NCBI RefSeq assembly: GCF_030866805.1
Contig: NZ_CP133019.1
Span: 1,550,001-1,614,000, forward strand
Reading direction: 5' to 3'
From: Microbacterium terrisoli
GTDB taxonomy: Bacteria; Actinomycetota; Actinomycetes; Actinomycetales; Microbacteriaceae
Length of the DNA stretch: 64,000 nt
In this document: positions 17,104 through 27,390 of the stretch, one piece after another
Position numbering within the stretch: position 1 is the stretch's first letter
How the letters are laid out: each line of letters opens with the position of its first letter
Notes under the pieces: generated by a model
Databases searched by the model: none
Told to the model about the DNA's origin: nothing
Seen by the model: the letters and a program-made list of their open reading frames with translations, nothing else
Program-made: the position numbers and the translations under genes

Positions 17104-18284
17104 ACACCGATGATGTTGTGATCGTGGCGGCTGCGCGCACCCCACAAGGGCGGCTCAAGGGCCAGCTCGCGCCGCTGACGGCAGTGCAACTGGGCAGCGC
17201 CGCCATCGCCGGCGCGCTGGAGAAGAGCGGCATCCCCGCCGACGCGGTCGACGCCGTGCTGGTCGGCCAGGTGCTGTCGGCCGGGGCAGGGCAGAACCCT
17301 GCGCGCCAGGCGGCGATCGGCGCCGGCATCCCGTGGACCGTCCACGCCAGCGGCGTGAACAAGGTCTGTCTGTCGGGTCTGACCGCCGTCATCGATGCCG
17401 CACGCATGCTGCGGCTCGGCGACGCGACGGTCGTGGTGGCCGCCGGTATGGAGTCGATGACCAGGTCGCCGCACCTGCTCATGGGCTCACGCGATGGGTG
17501 GTCGTACGGCACCATCGAAGTGCTCGACCACATGGCCTACGACGGCCTGACCGACGCATACGACCGCGAGAGCATGGGCGCCTCGACCGAGCGCCTCAAC
17601 GGCCGCTATGAGGTCACGCGCGAGGAGCAGGATGCCGTGGCCGCCCGCTCTCATCAGCGCGCAGCCGCCGCCTGGGATGAAGGAGTCTTCGACGCCGAGA
17701 TCGTGCCCGTCACGATCCCGCAGCGGCGGGGCGAGCCGGTCGTGGTCACACGTGACGAGGGCATCCGCCCCGACACGACCGTCGAGACGCTGGCAGGTCT
17801 GCGCCCGGCCTTCGCGGAGGGCGGCTCGATCACCGCCGGCAACTCGTCACAGATCTCCGACGGGGCCTCGGCGGTCGTGCTCACCACCCGGTCGCATGCC
17901 GACGCGAACGGATGGAAGGTGCTGGCCGTCGTCGGTGCGTCCGGCCAGGTCGCCGGCCCCGACAACTCGCTGCACGAGCAGCCTGCGCGTGCGATCGGCG
18001 GGGCACTGGACAAGCAGGGCATCACCGTCGCCGACCTCGACGTCGTCGAGATCAACGAGGCGTTCGGTGCCGTGGTCGCCCGCTCGCAGCGCGAGCTGGG
18101 CCTGTCGGACGACCGTGTCAACATCCACGGCGGCGGAATCGCGATCGGCCACCCGATCGGGGCCAGCGGCAACCGGCTCGTGGTGCACATGGTGCACGAA
18201 CTGGTGCGCCGCGGCGGGGGCACGGCGGCCGTGGCCCTGTGCGGTGGCGGCGGTCAGGGCGACGCGCTGATCATCACCCGCTGA
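17100..18284 (+). CDS. Acetyl-CoA C-acetyltransferase (thiolase)
   Basis: A 394-aa degradative/biosynthetic thiolase. The acyl-enzyme Cys90 lies in NKVCLSGL, His351 in GHPIGASG and the second catalytic Cys381 in CGGGGQGDA. It cleaves acetoacetyl-CoA to two acetyl-CoA, the last step after the CoA-transferase; the reverse reaction could feed polyhydroxybutyrate synthesis. Full family length. The operon ends at the hairpin that follows. Confidence 0.92.
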   Translation: MNTDDVVIVAAARTPQGRLKGQLAPLTAVQLGSAAIAGALEKSGIPADAVDAVLVGQVLSAGAGQNPARQAAIGAGIPWTVHASGVNKVCLSGLTAVIDAARMLRLGDATVVVAAGMESMTRSPHLLMGSRDGWSYGTIEVLDHMAYDGLTDAYDRESMGASTERLNGRYEVTREEQDAVAARSHQRAAAAWDEGVFDAEIVPVTIPQRRGEPVVVTRDEGIRPDTTVETLAGLRPAFAEGGSITAGNSSQISDGASAVVLTTRSHADANGWKVLAVVGASGQVAGPDNSLHEQPARAIGGALDKQGITVADLDVVEINEAFGAVVARSQRELGLSDDRVNIHGGGIAIGHPIGASGNRLVVHMVHELVRRGGGTAAVALCGGGGQGDALIITR

Positions 18285-18293
18285 CCTCGCTCA

Positions 18294-18325
18294 CGCTGTG
18301 CACGTGGCGCACCACGTGCACAGCG
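18294..18325. terminator. Strong bidirectional hairpin terminator
   Basis: A perfect 14-bp stem (18294-18307 with 18312-18325, core CTGTGCACGTGG/CCACGTGCACAG) with a 4-nt CGCA loop sits 10 bp past the thiolase stop and 20 bp before the stop of the convergent small gene. It lacks a T-run on either strand, which is common in G/C-rich actinobacteria. Confidence 0.7.
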
Positions 18326-18344
18326 GCGCGGGCGGGATGCTCGC

Positions 18345-18599
18345 TCAGTCCTCGATGTGCTGCTTGAGGTACTTCTTCTCGTGACCGGCGATCGGCGAGT
18401 CCAGCGGAGCGAGATGGCCCGTGCCGGCGCGGCGGACATCGACGATAGCTCCGATGGCCAGAGCCAGTGAGACCGCCCAGCCCACCCAGGCCAGTGCCGT
18501 GCGCCAGGTGAACGGCTCCTTCTCGCGAAGAGCGCGCAGCAGCTGCATGCCGCTGGTCGTGGCAGTGATGATCCCCGTCCCGAAGACATACTTGCGCAT
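18345..18599 (-). CDS. Small membrane protein, unknown function
   Basis: An 84-aa protein with a probable first helix at 5-20 and a clear hydrophobic segment at about 32-55 (TALAWVGWAVSLALAIGAIV). The polar C-terminal tail is rich in His, Lys and Glu. No named family is recognised. It is alone on the minus strand between convergent and divergent neighbours. The ATG at 18599 is the only sensible start. Codon use is ordinary for the window, which supports a real gene. Confidence 0.6.
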   Translation of the reverse strand: MRKYVFGTGIITATTSGMQLLRALREKEPFTWRTALAWVGWAVSLALAIGAIVDVRRAGTGHLAPLDSPIAGHEKKYLKQHIED

Positions 18600-18702
18600 G
18601 CCTCCACGCTAGCGTGCTGTCCGCTCGCCGCGCCGCGGACATCTCCGCGTTCGGGCGCTGTTAGCCTGAGAGTGCACTCGCGGAACGAAGGCAGGCACGG
18701 AC

Positions 18703-20109
18703 ATGCGCCAGGCAGAACTCGTCGTCGTCGCGAACCGTCTGCCCGTCGATCGAGACGAGAACGGCGGTTGGCGCAGGTCACCCGGGGGATTGGTGAGCGC
18801 GCTCGAGCCGGTCATGCGCACCGTCGACGGTGCGTGGGTGGGCTGGCCCGGTCAGGCGGGGCTCCACGTCGACGAGTTCGAGTTCGAAGGCACCCGGCTC
18901 GTACCCGTGACGCTGTCGGCGGAAGAGGTGGAGGACTACTACGAGGGGTTCTCCAACGACACGATCTGGCCGCTCTACCACGACGTGATCTCCGTTCCGA
19001 GGTACCGACGCGAGTGGTGGAACGCCTATCGCAAGGTCAACGAGCGGTTCGCGGATGCCGCGGCCGCCGTGGCCGCGTCGGGGGCGACGGTCTGGGTGCA
19101 GGACTATCAGCTGCAGCTGGTGCCGCAGTTGATCCGCGAGCGCAGGCCCGATGTCACGATCGGCTACTTCCATCACATTCCCTTCCCGGCATACGGCCTG
19201 TTCTCTCAGCTGCCGTGGCGACGGCAGGTGCTGGAAGGGCTGCTCGGAGCCGACGTGATCGGGTTCCAGCGCACCGCCGACGCCAGCAACTTCGCCCGTG
19301 CCGTGCATCGTCAGCTGCGCCATGAGACGCGGGCCAGCGGCATCCGGATCCCTCGAGAAGACGGCACGATCCGCGTGGCGCTCGCGAAGGCGTTCCCCAT
19401 CTCGATCGACACCGCCAGCTACATCGAGATGGCCGCGCGGCCCGACATCCAGCAGCGTGCGATCCAGATCCGCGAAGAGCTCGGCAATCCCGCCAAGATC
19501 CTGCTGGGAGTGGACCGGCTTGATTACACCAAGGGCATCCGTCATCGGATGAAGGCGTTCGGCGAGCTCCTGGCCGAAGGATGGCTTTCGGTCCAGAACG
19601 CCACCCTCGTCCAGGTGGCCAGCCCCAGCCGCGAGCGCGTGGCCGCGTATGTGCAGCTGCGTGACGAGATCGAGCTCATGGTGGGTCGCGTCAACGGCAC
19701 ATACGACACCATGGGACACACCGCCATCCGCTATCTGCATCAGGCGTTCCCGCGGGAAGAGATGGTGGCGCTGTACCTGGCCGCTGACGTCATGCTCGTC
19801 ACCGCTCTGCGCGACGGCATGAACCTCGTCGCCAAGGAGTACATCGCGAGCCGCATCGACAACCGGGGAGTGCTCGTGCTCAGCGAGTTCACCGGCGCGG
19901 CCGACGAGCTCGGCAGTGCCGTCCGGATCAACCCGCACGACATCGAGGGTGTCAAGGACGCCATCATGCAAGCCGTCGAGATGGCGCCTGCCGAGCAGGG
20001 CCGTCGCATGCGCAAACTGCGAAAGCGCGTGCAGGAGCATGACGTGCAGGCGTGGTCGCGCAGCTTCTTGACGGCTCTTGCCACGGCGCGGGAGGCGAAC
20101 GCCTCGTGA
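18703..20109 (+). CDS. otsA: Trehalose-6-phosphate synthase
   Basis: A 468-aa GT20 glycosyltransferase that makes trehalose 6-phosphate from UDP- or GDP-glucose and glucose 6-phosphate. Features include VVVANRLPVDRD at the start, SPGGLVSALEP, WVQDYQLQLVPQLIR, GYFHHIPFPAYGLFSQLPWR, LGVDRLDYTKGIRHRMKAF and ALRDGMNLVAKEYIASR. It is full length and cytoplasmic. It overlaps otsB by 4 nt, so both trehalose steps are coupled. A TAGCCT box (18662-18667) and GAAGG before the ATG mark promoter and ribosome binding site. Confidence 0.96.
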   Translation: MRQAELVVVANRLPVDRDENGGWRRSPGGLVSALEPVMRTVDGAWVGWPGQAGLHVDEFEFEGTRLVPVTLSAEEVEDYYEGFSNDTIWPLYHDVISVPRYRREWWNAYRKVNERFADAAAAVAASGATVWVQDYQLQLVPQLIRERRPDVTIGYFHHIPFPAYGLFSQLPWRRQVLEGLLGADVIGFQRTADASNFARAVHRQLRHETRASGIRIPREDGTIRVALAKAFPISIDTASYIEMAARPDIQQRAIQIREELGNPAKILLGVDRLDYTKGIRHRMKAFGELLAEGWLSVQNATLVQVASPSRERVAAYVQLRDEIELMVGRVNGTYDTMGHTAIRYLHQAFPREEMVALYLAADVMLVTALRDGMNLVAKEYIASRIDNRGVLVLSEFTGAADELGSAVRINPHDIEGVKDAIMQAVEMAPAEQGRRMRKLRKRVQEHDVQAWSRSFLTALATAREANAS

Positions 20110-20912
20110 CGGCCGCGGCGGCCCAGCTCGACGCGCTCGTGACTGCTCCCCGACTTCTGGTCGCGCTCGATTTCGACGGCACGCTCTCACCACTGTGCGA
20201 CGAGCCCATGAAGGCGCGGATGCTGCCGGCTGCCCGCACCGCCGTCGAAGCCCTGGCGGCAGTGCCGTGCACCTGGGTGGCGCTGGTGTCGGGCCGCAGC
20301 CTGTCGGATCTTCGCATCATCGCCGAGCATCGCGACGACTCGCCCCTCCTGCTGGCGGGCTCGCACGGTGCCGAATACTGGACGCCTTCCGGCGGCACCG
20401 TCGAACCTGCCGAACAGCCGTACGACCTCGTGCTGCGAGACCGCCTGCGCGCCGACGCGGAGCAGTCCACGAGGGGACTGCGCGGCGTGTGGATCGAGCC
20501 CAAAGCGTTCGGATTCGGCGTGCACACCCGGCTTGCCACGCCGACCGACGCCGTCGCCGCCGGTGACGCCATCGACGCGCTGGTCGCCGCGCATGCACCG
20601 CACTGGCGGCGGCGCACCGGGCACAACATCCTGGAGTTCGCCTTCCGCGACGAGGGCAAAGACACCGCGGTCGCGCATCTGCGCGAACTGGTGCGCGCCG
20701 ACGCGGTGCTGTTCGCCGGCGACGATGTCACAGACGAGGATGCGCTGCGCAGCCTCGGCTCCGGCGACGTGGGAGTACGCGTAGGAGAAGGCCATGCCAC
20801 CGCTGCTGCGATCGTGTGCTCTGACATAAAAGCCCTCGCAGAGCTGCTCTCCGGGCTCGCCGGGCGCAGGGCCGAACGGGGCGGAATAGACTGCGAGCAT
20901 GCCTGCGCCTGA
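20106..20912 (+). CDS. otsB: Trehalose-6-phosphate phosphatase
   Basis: A 268-aa HAD-superfamily phosphatase. The nucleophile is Asp22 and the acid/base Asp24 in DFDGTLSP, followed by VSGRSLSDL, an SHGAEY segment and [10 protein letters not shown] at the C-terminus. It dephosphorylates trehalose 6-phosphate. The GTG start overlapping the otsA stop (GTGA) was chosen over an ATG 54 nt upstream inside otsA. The 3' end overlaps ilvD by 14 nt, and the -10 box of ilvD lies inside otsB. Confidence 0.92.
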   Translation: MTAAAAQLDALVTAPRLLVALDFDGTLSPLCDEPMKARMLPAARTAVEALAAVPCTWVALVSGRSLSDLRIIAEHRDDSPLLLAGSHGAEYWTPSGGTVEPAEQPYDLVLRDRLRADAEQSTRGLRGVWIEPKAFGFGVHTRLATPTDAVAAGDAIDALVAAHAPHWRRRTGHNILEFAFRDEGKDTAVAHLRELVRADAVLFAGDDVTDEDALRSLGSGDVGVRVGEGHATAAAIVCSDIKALAELLSGLAGRRAERGGIDCEHACA

Positions 20913-22608
20913 GAATGCACCGATAGACATCAAACCTCGCAGCCGAGTCGTCACCGACGGTATCGAAGCCACCACATCACGCGGAATGCTCCGTGGAGTG
21001 GGAATGGGAGACGGCGACTGGGACAAGCCCCAGATCGGCATCGCCTCGAGCTGGAACGAGATCACGCCGTGCAACCTGAGCCTTGATCGGCTCGCGCAGG
21101 GGGCGAAACAGGGAGTGCACGCCGGTGGCGGCTACCCGCTGCAGTTCGGCACGATCTCGGTCTCGGACGGCATCTCGATGGGTCATGAGGGCATGCACTT
21201 CTCGCTGGTCTCGCGTGAGGTCATCGCCGACTCGGTCGAGACGGTCGTCATGGCCGAGCGCCTCGACGGCACGGTGCTGCTGGCTGGCTGTGACAAGTCG
21301 ATCCCCGGCATGCTCATGGCCTCTGCCCGACTCGACCTCGCCAGCGTGTTCCTGTACGCCGGTTCCATCGCGCCCGGTTGGGTCAAGCTCTCGGACGGCA
21401 CCGAGAAGGAGATCACGATCATCGACTCGTTCGAAGGCGTCGGAGCGTGTCTGGCCGGCCGGATGAGCGAAGAAGACCTGCACCGCATCGAGTGCGCGTT
21501 CGCCCCGGGCGAGGGTGCGTGCGGAGGCATGTACACCGCGAACACGATGGCCTCTGTGGCCGAGGCCCTCGGGCTCAGCCTGCCCGGCTCGGCGGCCCCG
21601 CCGTCGGCCGACCGTCGCCGTGACTTCTTCGCCCGTCGCTCGGGCGAGGCAGTGGTCGAGCTGCTGCGCCAGGGCATCACGACCCGCGACATCCTCTCGG
21701 TCGAGGCGTTCGAGAACGCGATCGCCCTCGCGATGGCGTTGGGAGGCTCGACGAACGTCGTCCTGCACCTTCTGGCGATCGCCAATGAGGCCGAGGTCGA
21801 GCTGAGCCTGCACGACTTCAACCGCATCGGCAACAAGGTGCCGCACGTGGCCGACATGAAGCCCTACGGACAGTTCGTCATGAACGACGTCGACAGGCAC
21901 GGCGGCATCCCGGTCATCATGAAGGCGATGCTCGACGAGGGCCTGCTGCACGGCGATGCGCTGACGGTCACCGGCAAGACGCTCGCCGAGAACCTCGAAG
22001 CCCTGAACCCGCAGCCGGTCGACGGCACCGTCATCCACACGTTCGACAACCCGATCCACGCGACCGGGGGTCTCACGATCCTGCACGGGTCGCTGGCGCC
22101 CGAAGGTGCCGTGGTGAAGACGGCCGGCTTCGATGCCGCGGTGTTCGAGGGACCGGCTCGCGTGTTCGAGCGCGAGCGCGCCGCGATGGACGCACTCGCA
22201 GCCGGGGAGATCGCGGCGGGCGACGTGCTCGTCATCCGCTATGAGGGTCCGAAGGGCGGTCCGGGCATGCGCGAGATGCTCGCGATCACCGCGGCCATCA
22301 AGGGCGCGGGGCTCGGAAAAGATGTACTACTCTTGACAGACGGACGATTCTCAGGCGGCACAACCGGCCTGTGCATCGGCCATATAGCACCCGAAGCCGT
22401 GGACGCAGGTCCGATCGGCTTCGTGCGCGATGGTGATCTGATACGGGTCGATATCGCGGCTCGCTCTCTCGATCTACTCGTCGATGAGGATGAGCTGGGC
22501 TCCCGAAGGGAAGGGTGGGAGCCACTGGAACCGCGCTACACCCGTGGCGTCTTGGCCAAGTACTCCAAGCTCGTGCGCTCGGCAGCGCAAGGGGCTGTCA
22601 CGGGGTAA
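20899..22608 (+). CDS. ilvD: Dihydroxy-acid dehydratase
   Basis: A 569-aa IlvD/Edd enzyme that dehydrates 2,3-dihydroxy-3-methylbutanoate and the pentanoate in valine and isoleucine synthesis. Fe-S cluster cysteines are Cys58 (EITPCN), Cys131 (LAGCDKS) and Cys208 ([10 protein letters not shown]); the C-terminal [23 protein letters not shown] is conserved. TAGACT (20887-20892) ends 6 nt before the ATG, so a leaderless promoter inside otsB is likely. From about 22315 to 22530 the codons switch to rare A/T-ending forms (gta, cta, ttg, aca, cga, ata, agg) unlike the rest of the gene. Confidence 0.96.
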   Translation: MPAPENAPIDIKPRSRVVTDGIEATTSRGMLRGVGMGDGDWDKPQIGIASSWNEITPCNLSLDRLAQGAKQGVHAGGGYPLQFGTISVSDGISMGHEGMHFSLVSREVIADSVETVVMAERLDGTVLLAGCDKSIPGMLMASARLDLASVFLYAGSIAPGWVKLSDGTEKEITIIDSFEGVGACLAGRMSEEDLHRIECAFAPGEGACGGMYTANTMASVAEALGLSLPGSAAPPSADRRRDFFARRSGEAVVELLRQGITTRDILSVEAFENAIALAMALGGSTNVVLHLLAIANEAEVELSLHDFNRIGNKVPHVADMKPYGQFVMNDVDRHGGIPVIMKAMLDEGLLHGDALTVTGKTLAENLEALNPQPVDGTVIHTFDNPIHATGGLTILHGSLAPEGAVVKTAGFDAAVFEGPARVFERERAAMDALAAGEIAAGDVLVIRYEGPKGGPGMREMLAITAAIKGAGLGKDVLLLTDGRFSGGTTGLCIGHIAPEAVDAGPIGFVRDGDLIRVDIAARSLDLLVDEDELGSRREGWEPLEPRYTRGVLAKYSKLVRSAAQGAVTG

Positions 22609-22653
22609 GGCCGTTTCGCACCCATCAGTCTGCTGAATCGAAGAAAGATCACC

Positions 22654-24456
22654 ATGCCCGCAGATTCCACTGCGGCCGTTCCACGGCCGCCTGCCCGATC
22701 AGCGTCCGCCCCGGTGCTCACCGGTGCCCAAGCCGTCGTCCGCACGCTCGAGCTTCTCGGCGTCACCGACGTGTTCGGACTGCCCGGCGGCGCCATCCTG
22801 CCCGTCTACGACCCGCTGATGGACACCTCCGATATCCGTCACATCCTCGTCCGCCATGAGCAGGGCGCCGGTCACGCAGCCGAAGGCTACGCGTCGGCGT
22901 CGGGCAAGGTCGGTGTCGCCATCGCCACGTCCGGCCCGGGTGCGACCAACCTCGTCACCGCGATCGCCGACGCCTACATGGACTCGGTGCCGATGCTGGC
23001 CATCACCGGTCAGGTGTTCAGCACGCTGATGGGCACGGACGCGTTCCAAGAAGCCGACATCGTGGGCATCACGATGCCGATCACGAAGCACTCGTTCCTG
23101 GTCAGGCGTGCCGAAGACATCCCCGGTGCGCTCGTCGCGGCGTACGAGATCGCGTCGACCGGACGGCCGGGTCCGGTTCTCGTGGACATCACGAAGGACG
23201 CACAGCAGGCCGAATTCTCGTTCGTCTGGCCGCCGAAGGTCGACCTGCCCGGTTATCGGCCGGTCACCAAGGCGCACGGCAAGCAGATCCAGGCTGCGGC
23301 GCGCATGATCGCCGAAGCGCACAAGCCCGTCCTGTATGTCGGGGGCGGGGTGATCCGCGCTCGCGCTGCGGCCGAGCTGCTGACGCTGGCCGAAACCACC
23401 GGAGCGCCGGTGGTCACGACCCTGATGGCCCGCGGCGCGTTCCCTGATTCGCATCGGCAGCACCTGGGCATGCCCGGCATGCACGGCACGGTCCCCGCCG
23501 TGCTCGCGCTGCAGGAGGCCGATCTGATCGTCTCGCTCGGCGCTCGGTTCGATGACCGTGTCACCGGCAAGTCGGCGCTGTTCGCACCACACGCGAAGGT
23601 CGTGCACGTGGACATCGACCCGGCAGAGATCTCCAAGATCCGTCTGGCGGATGTGCCGATCGTCGGGGATCTGAAAGACGTCCTGGTCGACCTCGAGGTC
23701 GCCTATCGGAGTGTCGCGGACGACGAGTCCGACAATACGGACGAGTGGTGGTCGTACCTGGACGGTCTGCGTGACGAGTTCCCCCTCGGCTATGCGGCCA
23801 CCAGCGACGGTCTGCTCTCTCCGGAGTACGTGATCCAGCGGATCGGGGAGCTCACTGGGCCAGAGGCCGTCTACGCGGCCGGTGTCGGCCAGCACCAGAT
23901 GTGGGCCGCACAGTTCATCAAGTACGAGCGGCCGAACGCGTGGCTGAACTCCGGCGGGGCCGGCACGATGGGCTACGCGGTTCCAGCGGCGATGGGGGCC
24001 AAGGTCGGTCAGCCCGACCGCGTCGTGTGGGCGATCGACGGCGACGGCTGCTTCCAGATGACCAATCAGGAGCTGGCCACCTGCACGATCAACAACATCC
24101 CGATCAAGGTCGCGATCATCAACAACTCGTCGCTGGGCATGGTGCGCCAGTGGCAGACGCTGTTCTACAACGGCCGCCACTCCAACACCGACCTGAACAC
24201 GGGTCACGGCACGATCCACATCCCCGACTTCGTCAAGCTCGCCGAAGCCTACGGGTGCCTCGCGCTGCGGGTCGAGAAGGAAGAAGACGTGGATGCCGCG
24301 ATCCAGACGGCACTGGAGACCAATGACCGACCGGTCGTCATCGACTTCGTCGTGAGTGCCGACGCGATGGTCTGGCCGATGGTGCCACAGGGCGTGAGCA
24401 ACAGCTACGTGCAGTACGCGCGCGACCACGCTCCGGCGTTCGACCAGGAAGACTGA
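22654..24456 (+). CDS. ilvB: Acetolactate synthase large (catalytic) subunit
   Basis: A 600-aa ThDP enzyme that condenses pyruvate to acetolactate or with 2-oxobutyrate to acetohydroxybutyrate. The catalytic Glu69 is in [14 protein letters not shown]; ThDP/Mg binding is [17 protein letters not shown] through [15 protein letters not shown]-domain features ([11 protein letters not shown]) are present. The N-terminal ~20 residues are Pro/Ala-rich. It lies 45 nt after ilvD; the ATG is preceded by GAAGAAAG. No leader peptide with branched-chain codons is visible in that short gap. Confidence 0.96.
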   Translation: MPADSTAAVPRPPARSASAPVLTGAQAVVRTLELLGVTDVFGLPGGAILPVYDPLMDTSDIRHILVRHEQGAGHAAEGYASASGKVGVAIATSGPGATNLVTAIADAYMDSVPMLAITGQVFSTLMGTDAFQEADIVGITMPITKHSFLVRRAEDIPGALVAAYEIASTGRPGPVLVDITKDAQQAEFSFVWPPKVDLPGYRPVTKAHGKQIQAAARMIAEAHKPVLYVGGGVIRARAAAELLTLAETTGAPVVTTLMARGAFPDSHRQHLGMPGMHGTVPAVLALQEADLIVSLGARFDDRVTGKSALFAPHAKVVHVDIDPAEISKIRLADVPIVGDLKDVLVDLEVAYRSVADDESDNTDEWWSYLDGLRDEFPLGYAATSDGLLSPEYVIQRIGELTGPEAVYAAGVGQHQMWAAQFIKYERPNAWLNSGGAGTMGYAVPAAMGAKVGQPDRVVWAIDGDGCFQMTNQELATCTINNIPIKVAIINNSSLGMVRQWQTLFYNGRHSNTDLNTGHGTIHIPDFVKLAEAYGCLALRVEKEEDVDAAIQTALETNDRPVVIDFVVSADAMVWPMVPQGVSNSYVQYARDHAPAFDQED

Positions 24457-24467
24457 GGAGGATCGAC

Positions 24468-24977
24468 ATGCCCAACCACGTGCTGAGCCTCCTGGTGGAG
24501 GACAAGCCCGGCCTGCTGACTCGCGTCGCGGGTCTGTTCGCCCGGCGCGGCTTCAACATCGCGTCCCTTGCCGTGGGCGTGACCGAGATTCCCGGACTGT
24601 CCCGGATCACGGTCGCCGTCGACGTCGAGGAGCAGCCTCTCGAGCAGGTGACCAAGCAGCTGAACAAGCTCGTGAACGTCATCAAGATCGTCGAGCTCGA
24701 ACCGGCGGCATCCGTCCAACGCGAGCACATGCTGATCAAGGTGCGTGCCGACAACGCGAACCGATCCAACGTCCTCGAAGTCGTCAACCTCTTCCGTGCG
24801 TCGGTGGTCGACTACGCGCCCGACGCGGTCGTGGTCGAGGTCACCGGTGACCATAGCAAGGTCGAAGCCTTCCTGCGCGCACTGGAGCCCTTCGGCATCA
24901 AGGAACTCGCCCAGTCGGGCCTCGTCGCCATCGGCCGCGGCAGCAAGAGCATCACCGAGCGCGTGCTGCGCGGCTGA
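24468..24977 (+). CDS. ilvN: Acetolactate synthase small (regulatory) subunit
   Basis: A 169-aa ACT-domain protein. HVLSLLVEDKPGLLTRVAGLFARRGFNI is the valine-binding ACT domain, and the C-terminal half (REHMLIKVRADNANRSNVLEVV) is the large-subunit activation domain. It confers feedback inhibition by valine on IlvB. It sits 11 nt after ilvB with GAGGAG before its ATG. Confidence 0.95.
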   Translation: MPNHVLSLLVEDKPGLLTRVAGLFARRGFNIASLAVGVTEIPGLSRITVAVDVEEQPLEQVTKQLNKLVNVIKIVELEPAASVQREHMLIKVRADNANRSNVLEVVNLFRASVVDYAPDAVVVEVTGDHSKVEAFLRALEPFGIKELAQSGLVAIGRGSKSITERVLRG

Positions 24978-26042
<1,065 letters not shown>

Positions 26043-26060
26043 TCGACCGAGCGACGAGGT

Positions 26061-26086
26061 GGGCCGGGGGAGCGATCCTCCGGCCC
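26061..26086 (+). terminator. Intrinsic-type terminator after ilvC
   Basis: An 11-bp stem (26061-26071 with 26076-26086, one G-U pair) with a GCGA loop lies 18 bp after the ilvC stop, followed by CTTC rather than a T-run. It also lies just past the 3' end of the convergent ROK gene. Confidence 0.7.
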
Positions 26087-26110
26087 CTTCGCTATCGGGC
26101 GTTTCGTGCC

Positions 26111-27223
26111 TCAGCGAAGTGATTCGAGGTACGAGCCCAGTGCCACCCCTGCCGCACCTCGGGCAACGCCCGCCGATGTCCACGCCACGACATCGACGGT
26201 GGGAGAGGCACCCAAAGTTGGCGTACTGCTCGCGATCGATGCAGTGAGGGGCTCGGCGATAGCGGCCCAGTACTGAGTCGTCCGCCCGCTGACGCGGATG
26301 TGATCGATGCCCAGGAGAGTGCTCACCGATCCGACGGCTCTTCCCAGTTCGCGGGAGCGGTCTTCGAGGAAAGCTGCGGTGGCGGCGTCCTGTGACATGT
26401 CGGACGCGCCGAGCGCACCGGCGGGCGCCCCCGCATTGAGCTCGGCATAGCCGAAGACCGTCTGCACACATCCACGATTCCCGCACCGACACAGGGCGCC
26501 GTTGGGATCAGTGCTGATATGCCCGAATTCGATGCTCCCGTGACGCACTCCACGCACGATCGAGCGGGCGGTGACGATGGCCATGCCGACACCGTCGCCA
26601 ATATGCAACAGGAGAAAGCTGTCAGGAACGGTCGGCGCGAACGCCAACTCGCGCTGCGCGAGGGCGATGACGTCATTCTCGACGAATACGGGTAGAGGTA
26701 TGATCTTTCGCAGTTCGGCGCCGAGTGGATAGTCATGCCAGCCCAAGACTGTGGAGATCAAGACCGTACCGTCGGTGGTGTCTACGACACCCGAGACGGT
26801 CACTCCGACCGCGATGACCGGCCGGGGGTGGAGTGCGTGGCGTAGAGCATCCACGGCTCTGACTATCCCGGCGATTTCGCCACCGGGTTCGATCGGGACG
26901 TGCTGGGTGTCGGCAATTTCTCCGGCAATAGTCACGGCAGCCGCGAGGATGCCCGTGCGCTCGATGGAGACGCCGACGAGCACTCCGCCGTCCTCCCGCG
27001 GCTCAAGAGGGATGCTGGGGCGGCCACTGGTGGTGGTGAGCGGTGCCCCCTCCTGAACGAAGCCGTGCTTGACGAGCGTCCGCACGTGGGTGCCGACCGT
27101 GGCGGGGACCAGGCCGAGGCGCGCCGCGAGTCTTTGTCTGCTGGAACCGGGAGAGCGGGCGATCTCGCTGAAGATCAGCCCGCGGCTGGACGTTCCTGCA
27201 GAAGGATACGGCGTACCGTCCAT
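26111..27223 (-). CDS. ROK-family transcriptional repressor (NagC/XylR/Mlc type)
   Basis: A 370-aa protein with an N-terminal winged helix (SSRQRLAARLGLVPATVGTHVRTLVKHGFVQEG) fused to a ROK sugar-binding domain: GVTVSGVVDTTDGTV, FVENDVIALAQREL and the zinc motif CRCGNRGCVQ. It should bind a sugar or sugar phosphate and release DNA. The ATG at 27223 has GGGAGGGGAA upstream; a longer reading frame to 27334 would cover the operator. It is divergent from the sugar ABC-transport operon, whose promoter carries a matching inverted repeat, so it is the likely repressor of the island. Confidence 0.88.
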   Translation of the reverse strand: MDGTPYPSAGTSSRGLIFSEIARSPGSSRQRLAARLGLVPATVGTHVRTLVKHGFVQEGAPLTTTSGRPSIPLEPREDGGVLVGVSIERTGILAAAVTIAGEIADTQHVPIEPGGEIAGIVRAVDALRHALHPRPVIAVGVTVSGVVDTTDGTVLISTVLGWHDYPLGAELRKIIPLPVFVENDVIALAQRELAFAPTVPDSFLLLHIGDGVGMAIVTARSIVRGVRHGSIEFGHISTDPNGALCRCGNRGCVQTVFGYAELNAGAPAGALGASDMSQDAATAAFLEDRSRELGRAVGSVSTLLGIDHIRVSGRTTQYWAAIAEPLTASIASSTPTLGASPTVDVVAWTSAGVARGAAGVALGSYLESLR

Positions 27224-27295
27224 CGTTTCCCCTCCCGGCCGGCCGTCGCATGACCGCCATCTGATTCTTGCAGGCGCAAACATCGGATGAAAGGG

Positions 27296-27327
27296 TTGCG
27301 CTGAAGTAAATTGCGAGATAAATTTAC
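27296..27327 (+). promoter_or_regulatory. Sugar-island promoter with overlapping ROK operator
   Basis: TTGCGC (27296-27301), a 17-bp spacer and TAAATT (27319-27324) form a promoter towards the ABC operon. GTAAATT-N8-AATTTAC (27306-27327), a perfect inverted repeat, covers the spacer and the whole -10. The A/T-rich palindrome resembles ROK repressor sites in general form; binding is inference. Confidence 0.6.
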
Positions 27328-27390
27328 CCCACAATCAATAGCGTCAGCGCCAGGACGGGCCGCTGGGCATCTGCAATGGAGGAGATTCGC

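Noticed and set aside
22609..22653. Possible branched-chain leader peptide before ilvB
   Set aside because: The 45-nt gap has no short frame with Val, Leu or Ile runs and no hairpin pair.
22699..24429. Long minus-strand open frame (576 codons) opposite ilvB
   Set aside because: It is the antisense shadow of a G/C-rich gene; its composition is Arg/Gly/His-rich, it has no family motif, and ilvB is certain.
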